Below are positions 11,131-21,382 of a DNA stretch of 64,000 nucleotides, one piece after another (positions within the stretch are counted from its first letter, which is position 1; every line of letters starts with the position of its first letter). The notes beneath the pieces are model-generated. The model ran no database searches, was not told the DNA's origin, and saw only the letters and a list, made by a program, of their open reading frames with translations. The translations under genes and the position numbers were made by a program. The DNA comes from Neurospora intermedia. Taxonomy: Eukaryota; Ascomycota; Sordariomycetes; Sordariales; Sordariaceae. Where the stretch lies: contig BTPP01000001.1 of NCBI GenBank assembly GCA_037102815.1, positions 87,001 to 151,000 on the forward strand. Reading direction: 5' to 3'.

Positions 11131-11373
11131 TAGGCACCTTCATTCTTGCAGCCATCGCACAACCAAGCCTTCATCTCAGCGTTCAAGGGCTTGTTGAAGC
11201 TCTGACAAAAGCCCGCTTCATCTGCGTGTACAAAGGCTAAACGAAATTAGTTAGTGATAAATCTGGGATTAGTTGAAGAATAGTTCTGGATTAGTATGAG
11301 GCTTACAGTGTGATCCTTCTGATGCGTGCAGTGGCTGGAGCAGCGGTTTGTTGTGATGAGGTTGGGAGTCTTG
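11131..11373 (-). CDS. C-terminal part of a small spliced protein (two visible exons), hypothetical
   Basis: Two minus-strand exons fit together well: 11307..11373 and 11131..11236, separated by a 70-nt intron with a GTAAGC donor, a CTAAC branch and a TTAG end. The joined frame ends with HADEAGFCQSFNKPLNAEMK followed by AWLCDGCKNEGA and a stop, so three Cys lie in the last 35 residues. The upstream end at 11373 is an acceptor (AATTAG). At least one 5' exon must lie further up, perhaps around 11.4-11.5 kb, but I could not place it. A small secreted protein is possible; no family is recognised and no signal peptide was found. Confidence 0.35.
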
Positions 11374-11604
11374 CTAATTGCACAGTGGGTGTGTTAAGGT
11401 TAAAGCTTATTTAGAGGAGCCAGCAATAACTGCTCTATCTTGACTAAGATGGCCTCATATTCCTGTGACACCGTTTCAATTAGATCCTACGTAGATACAA
11501 GCTGGTTTGGAGCCTGATTTCTCATCACCAACACATAGACACTCTACCCCGCTCGCGAGGTCTGATCTTATTGACGACTTCCTGATGTCTTCTTTTCAGC
11601 TTTG

Positions 11605-12163
11605 TTATTGGCTGCTTGGGTCATACTGTACAAAGAGCAGGATAGCTGCAGCCAGAATGGTGGATTGAACTTGAGAGGAGACGACCAAGGAGGACGATCA
11701 GCTCCCAAAAAGAGAGACCAAAGAGTGAGATGAGAGAAGAGAAGGCTGGGAGTCAAAGAGCGTTCTTACCTTCTTGGCTGGCACCGTTTGTGAGTAAGAT
11801 GGGAAGGCCCTGGATGACCGGCGCAATTCTAGTTGCTGATTGCCGGTTTGGTCCTTTGGCAAATCTCCCACCAATTTGCATACACGCGTTGTCCAGCTGT
11901 GCACATATTCGAAGCTTGTACCAGACCCAGCCGAGTATCTTTGCAACCACTCCCTCCAGTCTCTCCCTCCTTTTTTCCATCTCTTCCAGCTTCTTTCCCA
12001 TTTCCTCAACTGTCTGTTTCAACTTCTCAAGCTCTTTCTTCATTTTCGTAAGCCTCTCTTCAGCCCTAGCCTTTTTTCTCATGGCCCTAAGCCCCTCCCA
12101 CTTCTCAAACTTTGAAATACAAGAACAAGAATAACGAGCAGCGTGGCAATGAGTTCCCGCCAT
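11605..12163 (-). CDS. Coiled-coil protein, hypothetical; join(complement) 11770..12163 and 11605..11645
   Basis: The ATG at 12163 is followed by Cys-rich 17 residues and then a strong parallel coiled coil over about residues 20-75 (heptads such as LTKMKKELEKLKQTVEEMGK then KLEEMEKRRERLEG). After it come a WVWYK turn and a less regular region with short hydrophobic patches. Exon 1 ends at a good donor (AAG/GTAAGA). Joining to the acceptor CTGCAG gives a 144-residue protein ending QYDPSSQ. An alternative acceptor (GGGAG, about 11703) would give a longer Lys-rich tail ending at 11568. The C-terminus is therefore uncertain. No family is recognised. Confidence 0.5.
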
Positions 12164-13212
12164 TCAACTCTCTCTACAAGCAGGCTCTCGAAAGTTCTAA
12201 GGATCCTAAGTTTGGACAATCATGCACACAATCGCCGCGGCGTCCTAGGAAGAGTCCATAGCCTCAAGCTCCAATAGTAAATTAAGAAGCGAGAGTAGAG
12301 CCATCGCGGGATCAATAGTATTCCCGGCGTCTAAAAACACTTCCTTGGCCGCAGCGGAAGAGCATTCGATCTTGGTGTACAACCAGCTGGGGGTCATGGC
12401 TACCTCTATGGATGAAACACAACAAGCTGGATACCCTACCGGAGATGAACGTTTGCAGTGAGGAAACACAAACCAAGAGTCGACCCCGCTAACATGTGTG
12501 GAATGAGAAAATGGCAGGCCGGTAGGAGAAGTGCAGCCACATGCATGCATCATATCTGCTTGTGAAGAAAGTGGAATACATGCTGCTATGATCTATTCTG
12601 ACGGAAACGCGTGGAAGGTACATTCTGTCCCACGTGCAATTTCCCAGTTTCGCAGTATAAGTAGAGGTACCTCTCTTAGACCTGAGCTGATACTCTATCC
12701 CTTTTCTTTGAGCCACGTCGCAATGAACTATTCGCTTTCAAGAACCATGGAGTTATTCCTGATTTTGTTGACCATCTGTAGAGGTAGGGAGGTATGTTAG
12801 ACGGTGGTGTTAGGTGTATGGCTTGCTTCTTCATCACAACACCCCCTGACAAAGAATATCACGCGGCAGCAACAAAAAAGGGGTGCTGAGTGTGAGAGCA
12901 AAGAGAGAGGAGGGTCTCAAATAAGCTAGGTAGGTATTACACAAGACAAACACAAAACATGATGTGTTCTAACTTTTCTCATTTCATTGGATGCTTTGGC
13001 AACAAAAACGTGCCAGCACTCATTACTTCCACTTCCATGATCCGCAAGACGACCCAGGTAAGCACCACCCAAACTTCACGCTTTTTCCTCCCCTGCGACC
13101 CAAACCAGCCAGAAAACCGGCTCTTTCCTCCTCAGCAAATAAGCCCAGACAAGCATGTGCACCCAACCAAGAAAATGCTTTCTCCACCAAAAATTCCACC
13201 CGCGCTGTATAT
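12164..13212. other. Intergenic region
   Basis: Nothing clearly coding. A 102-codon minus-strand frame at 12245..12553 has a Leu-rich end (ALLSLLNLLLELEAM) but no other support. The 3' side flanks paralogue A and probably holds its 3' UTR. Confidence 0.4.
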
Positions 13213-13875
13213 CTACCACATCGGCCCATTCCAAACAAGACCACCCGGCGGCCTCGGCGGCCTCGGCTCGCTCGTCTCCCACGCACCCCTCAACTCCCTG
13301 AAGAAATGATTACAACACGTCCTTCCTCCCAACACCTCCTCCACCTCCCGGCCCCCCTCCAACGCCTCCGGCACCTTCACACACCTCGGAAACGCAAACT
13401 TCTTCTCGAACTTCCAGTGCCCCAGCCCATTTTCCCAGGCTTCCCCCCTCTGGACAGCGAACAGCCTTTCCACCAGGGCGCCATGTTGCCCGCAGTGTGA
13501 CTGGCAGGGCGAGCCGAACTCGGCTCTGCCGCCGAGGTAGAGGGCGATTGCTGTGAGGGTGCCGAGGGAGGGGGTGCGGGACCGCAGGCGCTCCTGCCAG
13601 GAGACCGGCAAGGTGCGGATACGGGGAAAGGAGAGAAGAGCGAGGAGGGTGCGATGGGCGGGTGTAGAAGGGGAGGGGAGGGGAAGAGGGTAGAGAGTCC
13701 AGCGCGTGATGTAGGGCCAGATCTCCAGTTCGAGAGGGGTTGGGTCGGGCAGCTCCTGGCGGGGTTGGTGGTCGTGGACGGTGCGGAGCACAAGCAGGCT
13801 GGCGAAGGGGACTGGGGCGACGGCGTCTTGGGCGACGGGAAGGACAGTTGGGATTTGTATCGTCTGCGCAGGAAA

Positions 13876-13907
<32 letters not shown>

Positions 13908-14699
13908 TGTCTTCGCTGGTCGCGGCCATACTGATGCCCGAGTCGCGCCACTGGTCAGACACGCTGCCGTCGTTGGGCTCCACCACGCCGTTACCCGGGT
14001 TGTCGTCGGCGTTTTCGGGTACCGGCGTGGCGGTGCCGCTGCTCGTCTCAGAAGGTGGGTCGAACTGGAATGGTGCCGCCCAACCAAGTGGTGTCTGCCT
14101 TTGGGCAGCAACGAAGGCAAACCCGCGGGGATCATCTTGCCGCCCCAGGTTCGAAAAGGTACCATCGCGGTTATCGAGGAAACGGGCACTCAGATGAGCA
14201 ACCTGAAGAAGAACAGACAAGTTATCAGTATATGGTTTTGAAATATAGGTAGAGGCATCTTTCAGTCTGATTGAGGGTGGGACTTTTCAGATCTGTCTCA
14301 TGATACTGAACTTGGAGTATCTGGAAAGTCCGGATATTAAACTCGTAGAGAATAGGTACTGTACCCACAGTAAAATGACCAGCCAGTTCCACAGCAAGCT
14401 GATGGACTGCGTGGCAGCCGACGACAGGACAGTGCCATGGGAACCTCTCTCCCGAGTGAGGAGCGTAACGCTCGGGAAAAAGAGCGGCCAGGTGATGGTA
14501 CGTAAACAGCTGCCCGTCTATTGTAATCAAAAGGTGAGATGTTAGCAAGCAAGTCTAATGTGAACGTCTTGGAAAATATTGTGGGAAATCTCGTGAACGT
14601 ACTGGAGATTCCCGTCCAGTGATGGTAGGAAGGGCGGCCATCAAGAGGAGTAGGCCTACCGCCCGCGGCGTTCGCTTGCTCTTGCAGCCAGGGCTCCAT
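13213..14699 (-). CDS. Paralogue A: C2H2-finger plus C-terminal Cys-domain protein, uncharacterised family
   Basis: Exons 14603..14699, 14369..14517 and 13213..14202 (introns of 85 and 166 nt, phases 1 and 0) give 411 residues. The start MEPWLQEQ was chosen for its CACC context; an upstream in-frame Met at 14804 is possible. Order: HHWTGI (about 26-31), AALFPERYAP (43-52), finger C62-x4-C67-x12-H80-x4-H85, FLDNRDGTFSNL (about 89-100), acidic linker with ten consecutive Asp (about 181-194), then the Cys domain (about 240-382) with IWPYITRW, SFPRIRTLPVSWQERL, ALYLGG, FAFPRCVKVPE and TCCNHFFR. The finger is split by intron 2 between its His ligands. A nuclear DNA- or protein-binding role is inferred from the single finger and acidic linker. 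The Cys domain recalls fungal DUF3716-type Cys motifs only loosely. Confidence 0.75.
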
Positions 14700-16190
14700 G
14701 GTGATGGTTACCTCAGTTGGTAAGAGGGATGTAGCCGTGTATGGACAAGTGAGATAGAGGTAGAGGTATGTGTGAGGTTTGCCGACAACGACGGGTGGTA
14801 ACAAAAGTCATTTGCAGTCTTGAAGAATCTCGGTGAAAGTCGTAAGCGAAGGACGATGTGACCTCTTCGAAAAAAGAAATCTTGCAGACGAGTTCTTGCA
14901 AGGTTAAGATCTTGCAAAACGTGACGAGGATGAAGTCAAACTCGAAGGAGAGAATGAGGGTGCCGGGCAGGAAAGACAACAGCGGCACAATTATTGTGGG
15001 CAAACACTCGAATCCGAGACCAGTTGCCTGCCAGGTGACCAGGTAATCTGAGGTCTGTACTGCTCAGGAGGACGGCGTCATTCATCACCCGAACCTCTGG
15101 GTTCAAAATTCTGGAAGGGGAGCAGGATTGGAAAGATAAATGGCAGGCACTTGAATTGTAACGCGTTGGGCGGAATCTTATTATCTGGTAATCAGTGGAA
15201 GAGACTGGGAAACGAGATTCCTATCTGAGGTTTTGTAGAATGCCCCTAGGCAGGAAACTTGTTGTAGACAGAAACAGCTGGAGAACGATCATTCTTCAAT
15301 GTACTCGTAAATATGATTTTAGCAATTGGTACGGCTCCTGCCTCACGATGCTGTATGGTTCTAATGTGAAGCTGCATACACCTCGACGTAGACCTCGAGG
15401 TATTGAGATTCTCACAAGAACACCTCCACCTGTACTGCTTGCCTGAAGGAAACGGAAGCGGAACTAAGACGAAGCAAAATCACCGGATTAAGAAAAAATG
15501 TAAGACTGATAGGGTAAAGGACGATAAATGGCACTGGTAGCGACATCTGTGTTGATGACGATGCTGTTTCTACTGTCTAGAGGTAAGCCAGGCTCTCTAC
15601 CAGACAACGCGAAGAGGTACATGTAGGCGCACCCAGCATTTCTTACACGGACTCAATAAAAAGCCATTGGTGATGTAGAGGAACCTGTGCAGCTGTGGAA
15701 GCGTCCAAACCTAGAGGCACCTATTGATGTTTCCCTGATACCATCGCTGCCATCTCAATAGTCAGTGTCTGCTCGTCAGCCTTCTCAGCTTTGCGAGTGT
15801 TTCTCGCCTTCACATGTTACGAGAGCAGATCCTTCTTTTTTTATCACGTATCAGCATACGACCGGTAAAAAAAATGCGCCATGCCCAGAGGAGACCTTGC
15901 ACGGACGGGACTCAATTATTTGCATGATCAACAAGAAGAGAAAGACAGGTCATTTAAGGAAGAACGAGTTGTGGGGGTAAAAAGTCAAAGTAGCTCTGCG
16001 GTAGAGAGCCATTTTGAGGGAGACGAGAGTTATTTGTAGAAAATTATTTGCGAGTGTCCTGGGAGCGTGGATGGAAATTCCAGGCGCGTTTAGAGGTGAA
16101 GAGTGGGTCTGGTCAGAGGTGAAAAGGTGGGTCACGCTTTCCACGCCTATGAGGCTGCCTTCTGCGTTTGTTCCTGCGGCTATTATGCTA
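14700..16190. other. Intergenic region upstream of paralogue A
   Basis: No supported gene. The first few hundred bases probably contain the promoter and 5' UTR of paralogue A. The short frames on both strands (for example 15195..15446 plus) lack recognisable features. Confidence 0.4.
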
Positions 16191-16196
16191 GGCGCG

Positions 16197-16703
16197 TACG
16201 GTGGCCCAAGTTTGGGTTATGCTCAATTGAAAAAGTTTGGTTGAAAAAGAGTCCCTGATAGTAGCAGCCACTAGACTCGCGCCGAAGGGTATTATTCGAA
16301 TTCCAACACTAATGCGACCCCAACATCCAGCCCCAACTCCAACTCCAACTCCAATGAAGTAATGAAGCAATGAAGCAATGGGAGTCGATGGGAGCTGATA
16401 AGAGTTGATTAGAATTAATAAAAGTCAACGGGAGTCAATGGGAGTCAATGGGAGTTAATGGGAGTTGACTTTGCGGGAGGTTTGCTGAGGACTTGGGTAG
16501 TAGTGTAAGTGGAAATGGACCCCTGAACCTTCTCCAAATTTTAGCGAATTTTTGGGGTATTTCTAAGGTGATAATGCAAATGACCCCCCCCCCCCCCCCC
16601 CCCCCCCCCCTAATAGGAAAAAAAAAAAAAAAAAAAAAGACAAAAAAATGGACGGAAGGAAAGAAAGAAAGAAAAAGTTAGGGGGATAGGGAAAGAGGGG
16701 GAA

Positions 16704-16742
<39 letters not shown>

Positions 16743-16900
16743 GAAAGAAGGTAAATCCTTAGAATGTCGATGTATCAATGCCCTGGGTGTGAAGGGCGGG
16801 AAGTATATGGAGGCGTTGGTGTAAAAAGGCTTGCAGCTGAGGCCAGATGGAAGCTCGGACCAGTTTTCAATTGAGCATAACCCAGACTTGGGCCACCGTA
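16197..16900. repeat. 37-bp inverted repeats around homopolymer and minisatellite DNA
   Basis: Bases 16197..16233 (TACGGTGGCCCAAGTTTGGG...) are the reverse complement of 16864..16900 with one mismatch. Between them lie a degenerate 10-bp tandem repeat of GGGAGTCAAT type (about 16379-16470), C27 (16584..16610), A21 (16618..16638) and G38 (16704..16741). The arrangement looks like a 704-bp foldback or MITE-type element. The C and G tracts could pair with each other inside the larger hairpin. Just outside the right repeat is GTTAGCTCAATTGGGTAGA, which resembles a tRNA A-box. No clear target duplication was found. Confidence 0.6.
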
Positions 16901-18080
16901 GGCGCGTTAGCTCAATTGGGTAGAATGAATGCAGCCGACGACGGTCAGGAGACCCGACATGTGCCAAGGGCGAATCTTTCAATAACTACAGGAGCGAACC
17001 TGAGGACAACACCAAGGTATTGAGGACGTTACCTTATTTTTTTTGAAGTCGAAGACGAAATCAAAAGAGGGCAAGGAGAAGTAATGACTTTGCCCAAACT
17101 GCTCCTCAAATACAACAGGGATTCCAGTGAACCCGAAAGTCAACGGGGGGAAGGGAAGTAAAATATGACCGCGATAGTGTTGAAGAAAGCTGAAAGCATT
17201 ACATTCGTTGGTCAAGTTGACAAAACATGATTAAGGGAGAAAGCAACTCTGAGTTATTTGTAGCCAGGCTTAGGAGGTAAACTTCACTTGCAATTCTTTT
17301 CAACAGATCGCTCTTGCCATATTGTCTGATGGAGAGTACAAGATACATGTAGTTCTTCCACGCCTAAAACTAAGCTAAAAACGAGCTTCAGCGAACTTCC
17401 TCCGGTTTCACTCACCAAGGTTCAGCCATGCCTGTACCTTTTAGTGCTCGAAGAGATCGCAAGAAGAAGGAGACTGCTGTCGGAATGTCTGCCCCAGCCC
17501 GAAATGTAAGAATACTGGTGGCCATCGATGGATCAAAAAAGCAACCAAGGGGTCGATCGGACACGCAAGTCAATCATCGGCGAGCTGAGCAAGGAGGAAG
17601 GGTTGTAATGATGATGGGTGAAAGCGCCCTCTTTGGTGTTTGGTAATGAAAGGTTGGAGGTGAGTTCGCCAAGTGGAGGAATACTTGATGGAGACGGACG
17701 CAGGAGCATGCATGAGAAGTTGAGGCAGCTACAGCACGTATGCAGGTTGAAATGTGTTTCCGTTCGGAAGTCGTTGCCAACCCAACTGCTCTGCTAGAAA
17801 GTCCAGGTTGGATTCGCCAGGCGACTTTTGCGTCCTTCTGCAAGGAGACACCCAACCCATTTCTTCCATTCTTATACTTGATTCCCTCTCAAGTACATGT
17901 ATTCTATCATATTTCCGTAGCGTTTGAACTCACACGAAGCCCATTTGTTCCAGCACTTGTTTCCACTAAGAGGACGAGCCGGTAGTGGGTGAAGAGACAA
18001 CCTTTGGGAGAGGTGGGGAGGGAGAGGAGAAGATGGAGGTTTAGGAGATGCAGGTTTTGTATTCCTGTGACCAGCTACCA
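16901..18080. other. Intergenic region
   Basis: No convincing gene. A 72-codon plus-strand frame at 17428..17646 has a decent start context but no recognisable domain. I do not annotate it. Confidence 0.35.
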
Positions 18081-18089
18081 GAGAGACAT

Positions 18090-18300
18090 CATCACTACGA
18101 ACAGAAGTAACAGCAACAGAAGTGGTGACATTGAAAGTGTCGGAAATAGCAGCAACGAAAGCCATGGCAATAATACTTCTACCAACGAGGCGGAAGACGA
18201 GGTTGGGCACAACCAAGGCATCTGATGAGACGCTTCCTCACATTGTTGTTTCGAACGCGATGGGCACTAGCGACTACGTGAGAAATGGAATCGTCAACCA
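18090..18300 (+). pseudogene. Decayed fragment of a paralogue B-like gene
   Basis: The stretch GAGGCGGAAGACGAGGTTGG at about 18189-18208, continuing GCACAA, matches the acidic-linker coding strand of paralogue B (GAGGCGGAGGATGAGGTTGG then GCACAA) at 24 of 26 bases. The flanks align more loosely for about 100 bases each way. The translated remnant reads TNEAEDEVGHNQ against TDEAEDEVGHKK in B, then hits a stop. Many B Asp codons appear as Asn codons here, that is G-to-A changes. No finger or Cys domain is recognisable nearby. Orientation is opposite to B. Low complexity could inflate the match in the flanks, but the 26-base core is not a simple repeat. Confidence 0.5.
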
Positions 18301-18894
18301 CTCCTTGACATCATCATGAACTGGTGAAGGTGTCACGAACAGAATTTTTAACACATGATTCGACTACAATAATTTGGCTATCAGGCCGTTGCTTTTCATA
18401 TCCTACCAGAGCCAACCAGTTAAGAACAACATTCCATCAATGAATACCTCTCCAGTGCCGCGCCTTCCAAATCGTCCTTCATCTGAACAAAAACTTTACA
18501 AAAACATTATTGGACAGGCTACCAGGTTTTGCCTATTCTTGAGACACTAAAGGTATCCGTGCCCTAGCAGGGCCTACTGTAAACGTAGACGACGGTCCTT
18601 ATGTCGGGGTGCATTCTTTTCATTGTGCAGTTCTGTCCTGGCTTGATACTCCAGCAGCCGTCTGCTGAAATTGAAAAGAGCTGGTTTTCAGTGACCAAAA
18701 CGCTCACAGCTCCCTTCTTCACCACAAAGAGGAGGGCTCGGTCAAACGCTTGAAAGTTTCTCGGAGAGGTTCGAGATAATGTGACAATCTGAAAGGTTGT
18801 GTCATGATCATCAACAACTTGCCTGGTCGTGAGCCTGGTTGACGAATAAGCAAGCGGAGCTAGCAGCCCAATGAGAGTTAGCAGCTTAAAAGAT
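18301..18894. other. No supported gene
   Basis: It lies 3' of paralogue B. The coding end of B contains a possible donor (AAAC/GTGAGT) a few codons before the annotated stop, so a further B exon might lie here, but I could not identify one. Confidence 0.3.
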
Positions 18895-20672
18895 CTACCG
18901 CAGAGTTATAAAGAACTCACGTTTTGAGTGTAGGGGTTCCCCATTGTGTGGAAGTTCCTTCCATTTTCTTTCCCATTTCGCACGCTGCGTACCCGACTTG
19001 GACATTCGATTGTCTTTTACGTCCCACTCCTTCGTTCTTTCTACTTTTCGGAGAGTTGTTGCATGTGATGTCTTTGCTTTCTTAGGTGTCGGCGCCACCT
19101 CGTCGTCTGCCTTTCTCTTCTTAGAAAGGTCAATCAGCGGCTGTGTTGATGATTCGATAAATGCACCAGGCATGGGCAGTTCTTTCGTGTGGCGATAGAA
19201 GGCATTACAACAATAGTAGCCGCGGAACCTTTCCTCAAGGGCTGGGGAAACTTCTCGCAGATAATCTGGAAGTTGTATGCACGTGTCGAAGGCAAACTCA
19301 GGATGGAAATCCGGGGCGTTCTTGTCGCCGTAATAGTATAGCTCATCATAAAGGTCCCGAAAATCAGCGCAGCGCATGATGTCCCCGCAAGGGGTGTTCC
19401 TTTGCACACCACTGAGATACAAAGCGACTGCCGTCAACGTTTTCATAGAGGGTTTCCTGGAGTTGAGCCAATTTTTCCAGCAATATGGCAAGTCGCGTTG
19501 GCGGGGCAAGGTGAGGAGTTCAAGGAGACATGGATCGGCGGGGACCGGTATATAATCGGCTGTGAAGGAAGTGATGTACTTCCAGACCTCGGAATTGGCA
19601 TACTTGCAGTCGGATGGGTTCGTTCGCTGTTTGCCATCCTCAGCGGCTGGGGTGGGTGATGTTGCTGGCGGCGATCTGTCTGTGTCCTCCTTTTTAATGC
19701 CGACGCTGCTGAGGCGATCAGTGGCAGCCTTGATGTTGGCGCGCGCAGGCTTATCTACATCCTGCTGGTCGGTCTTGCTTCCGCTGCTCTCGTTGTCGCT
19801 TGTGTCCGAATCGTCGCTGCTCGCTTCCAAAGTGTCATTGCTCTGAAGCTTAGTCTCATTGGCTTTCTTGTGCCCAACCTCATCCTCCGCCTCGTCGGTG
19901 TCCCCTCCATTGCTCTCGCTGTCATCACTTCCGTCACTGTCGTCGGTATCGCTCTGGTCGGCATCGCTCCCGTCGCTCTCATTGTCGTCACTCTCGTCGT
20001 CACTGTTTGCCTCGATGCTGCTCGAGGGCGCTCTGTTGCCACTTTGAGGCTTTGACTTGTCATGTCGATGAACCGCCACAGCAGGAGTGTCTGAGGCGCC
20101 AGGTCCCGGGTGGAGAGGTACGGAGTGAGATGGTTGACGCAGACTCGGACGCATGCGTCCTTGAGACGCAACGTACGGCTGGCAATATGCATCATAGGCC
20201 GTCTCAGGGTCTTGGGTGAGGACAGAAAATGTACCGTCGACGTGGTCGTGTAGAATCGCCCCGGCATGAAATCTCTGGGTAGGAGAAGCACTTCTTAGCT
20301 GCATGTTCAATACAGGTATGCCAGGCATCAAGATGGTCTTGAAACGGTGAGTCCATTGTGCGGTTCTTACCACAAAATGATCGCCTAGGTCCGGTGGGGT
20401 GGCGAATGCTTGTCCACAAGTTCGAACTGGGCAGTGCCATATGCTGGTCTCCGCTGAGCGACTTGGCAGATATCTCTCCGGAAAGAGGGCACCAAATCCG
20501 TGGGTAACTATGGACTGGCCATCTTCAAGCGAGGTGTTAGGATATCCGTGATCTCATTCAAGGATGGTATTTCTGGGGAGGACATACCAATCTCGCCCTT
20601 CCAAATGACATATCTTCTTGTGTGGTCACTGGTGAAAACAAGTTCGACCGGCTTCGAAACCGGGCCGGCCAT
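18895..20672 (-). CDS. Paralogue B: C2H2-finger, acidic linker, C-terminal Cys-domain protein
   Basis: Exons 20588..20672, 20371..20522 and 18895..20274 (introns 65 and 96 nt, phases 1 and 0) give 538 residues starting MAGPVSKPVELVF. Order: RRYVIWKGEIDGQ (about 19-31), GALFPERYLP (39-48), finger C59-x4-C64-x12-H77-x4-H82, HVDGTFSVL (about 89-97), a Ser/Asp-repeat linker (about 168-218), GIKKEDTD (a psi-K-x-E SUMO-type site), then the Cys domain (about 303-440): VWKYITSF, LPRQRDLPYCWKNWL, ALYLSG, TPCG, FAFDTCIQLPDY and CCNAFYR. In B the usual PRC is DTC. A basic tail (KKRKADDEVAPTPKKAK) looks like a bipartite nuclear signal. The acceptor CTCCTACCCAG was chosen because it restores exactly the finger spacing seen in A and D. 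It is divergent from C. Confidence 0.75.
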
Positions 20673-21382
20673 TGTTCAGGATCCTGTTCCGAAGGTGGGT
20701 GTTGACCAAGTCGCGCAAACAACGGGAGCAAGAAATGAGCACGATCTTGGTTGTAGGCGGCATTGAGCAGAAAGTCAAGTTCTCTGCAGTGCGGCAAGCT
20801 CGTGGTTGCCAAATACTAAGGAAGGCGGCAATGTAGTGAAGGGAAGGAAGAGGCATGTGGAGAAGAGTGCAGTGAATGGAGAAAGAGTGGAAGGGAAACG
20901 CGAAAAGATGCCAAAATGCGAATGCCACAAAAGTCCAGATACGAGTACGTTGGTACGGGTGGGGGGGAAGAAACCAACAGAAGCGGACGAGTACTATGGA
21001 AGGTGTGTAATGTTCAGTTCTTTCCTCCGGTGATTCTCGGCTGGCCCAGAAAACTAGAGCGTCATATGGTATTGAAGGCAGGCAGCGGCCCTCGTTCCTT
21101 CTTTGACAGCATGACTGTGGCCTGCCGTCCCGCCCGAGGGGGTCCGTATCCAGAGTCTACCGGTGTTCGGCCCGGGCAGGCAAGAAATGACCAAAGGTAT
21201 GGTCGGCAGGCCAACAGCTTCATGATGAGTGAAGGGCGCGCGCCCTTCGTCATCGACTCCTTTTCCGAGCTTCTGCCTTTTCCCCCACTAATGTTCATTC
21301 AGCCGTCACATTCTTGTCCACGAAACTTCTCTGTCCTCAACCTATTCGCGATACAGTTCTACCACAACCTGACCGCAACAAG
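20673..21382. promoter_or_regulatory. Shared divergent intergenic region between paralogues B and C
   Basis: About 710 bases separate the start codons of B (minus) and C (plus), so one region probably carries both promoters. No definite TATA or named site was assigned. Frames inside it have no family resemblance. Confidence 0.45.

Noticed and set aside
13310-14241. Several long frames overlapping paralogue A on both strands
   Set aside because: They are Arg/Pro/Thr- or Val-repeat shadows of the GC-rich coding sequence. Only the frame with the finger and Cys domain is consistent with B and D.
16379-16470. CRISPR-like array
   Set aside because: The 10-bp units are contiguous and degenerate with no spacers, and the genome is eukaryotic.
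16905-16960. tRNA gene
   Set aside because: An A-box-like GTTAGCTCAATTGGGTAGA is present, but I find no B-box at the right spacing and no acceptor pairing.
17428-17646. 72-codon plus-strand candidate gene
   Set aside because: No recognisable domain, no homologous neighbour and no splice evidence; left unannotated.
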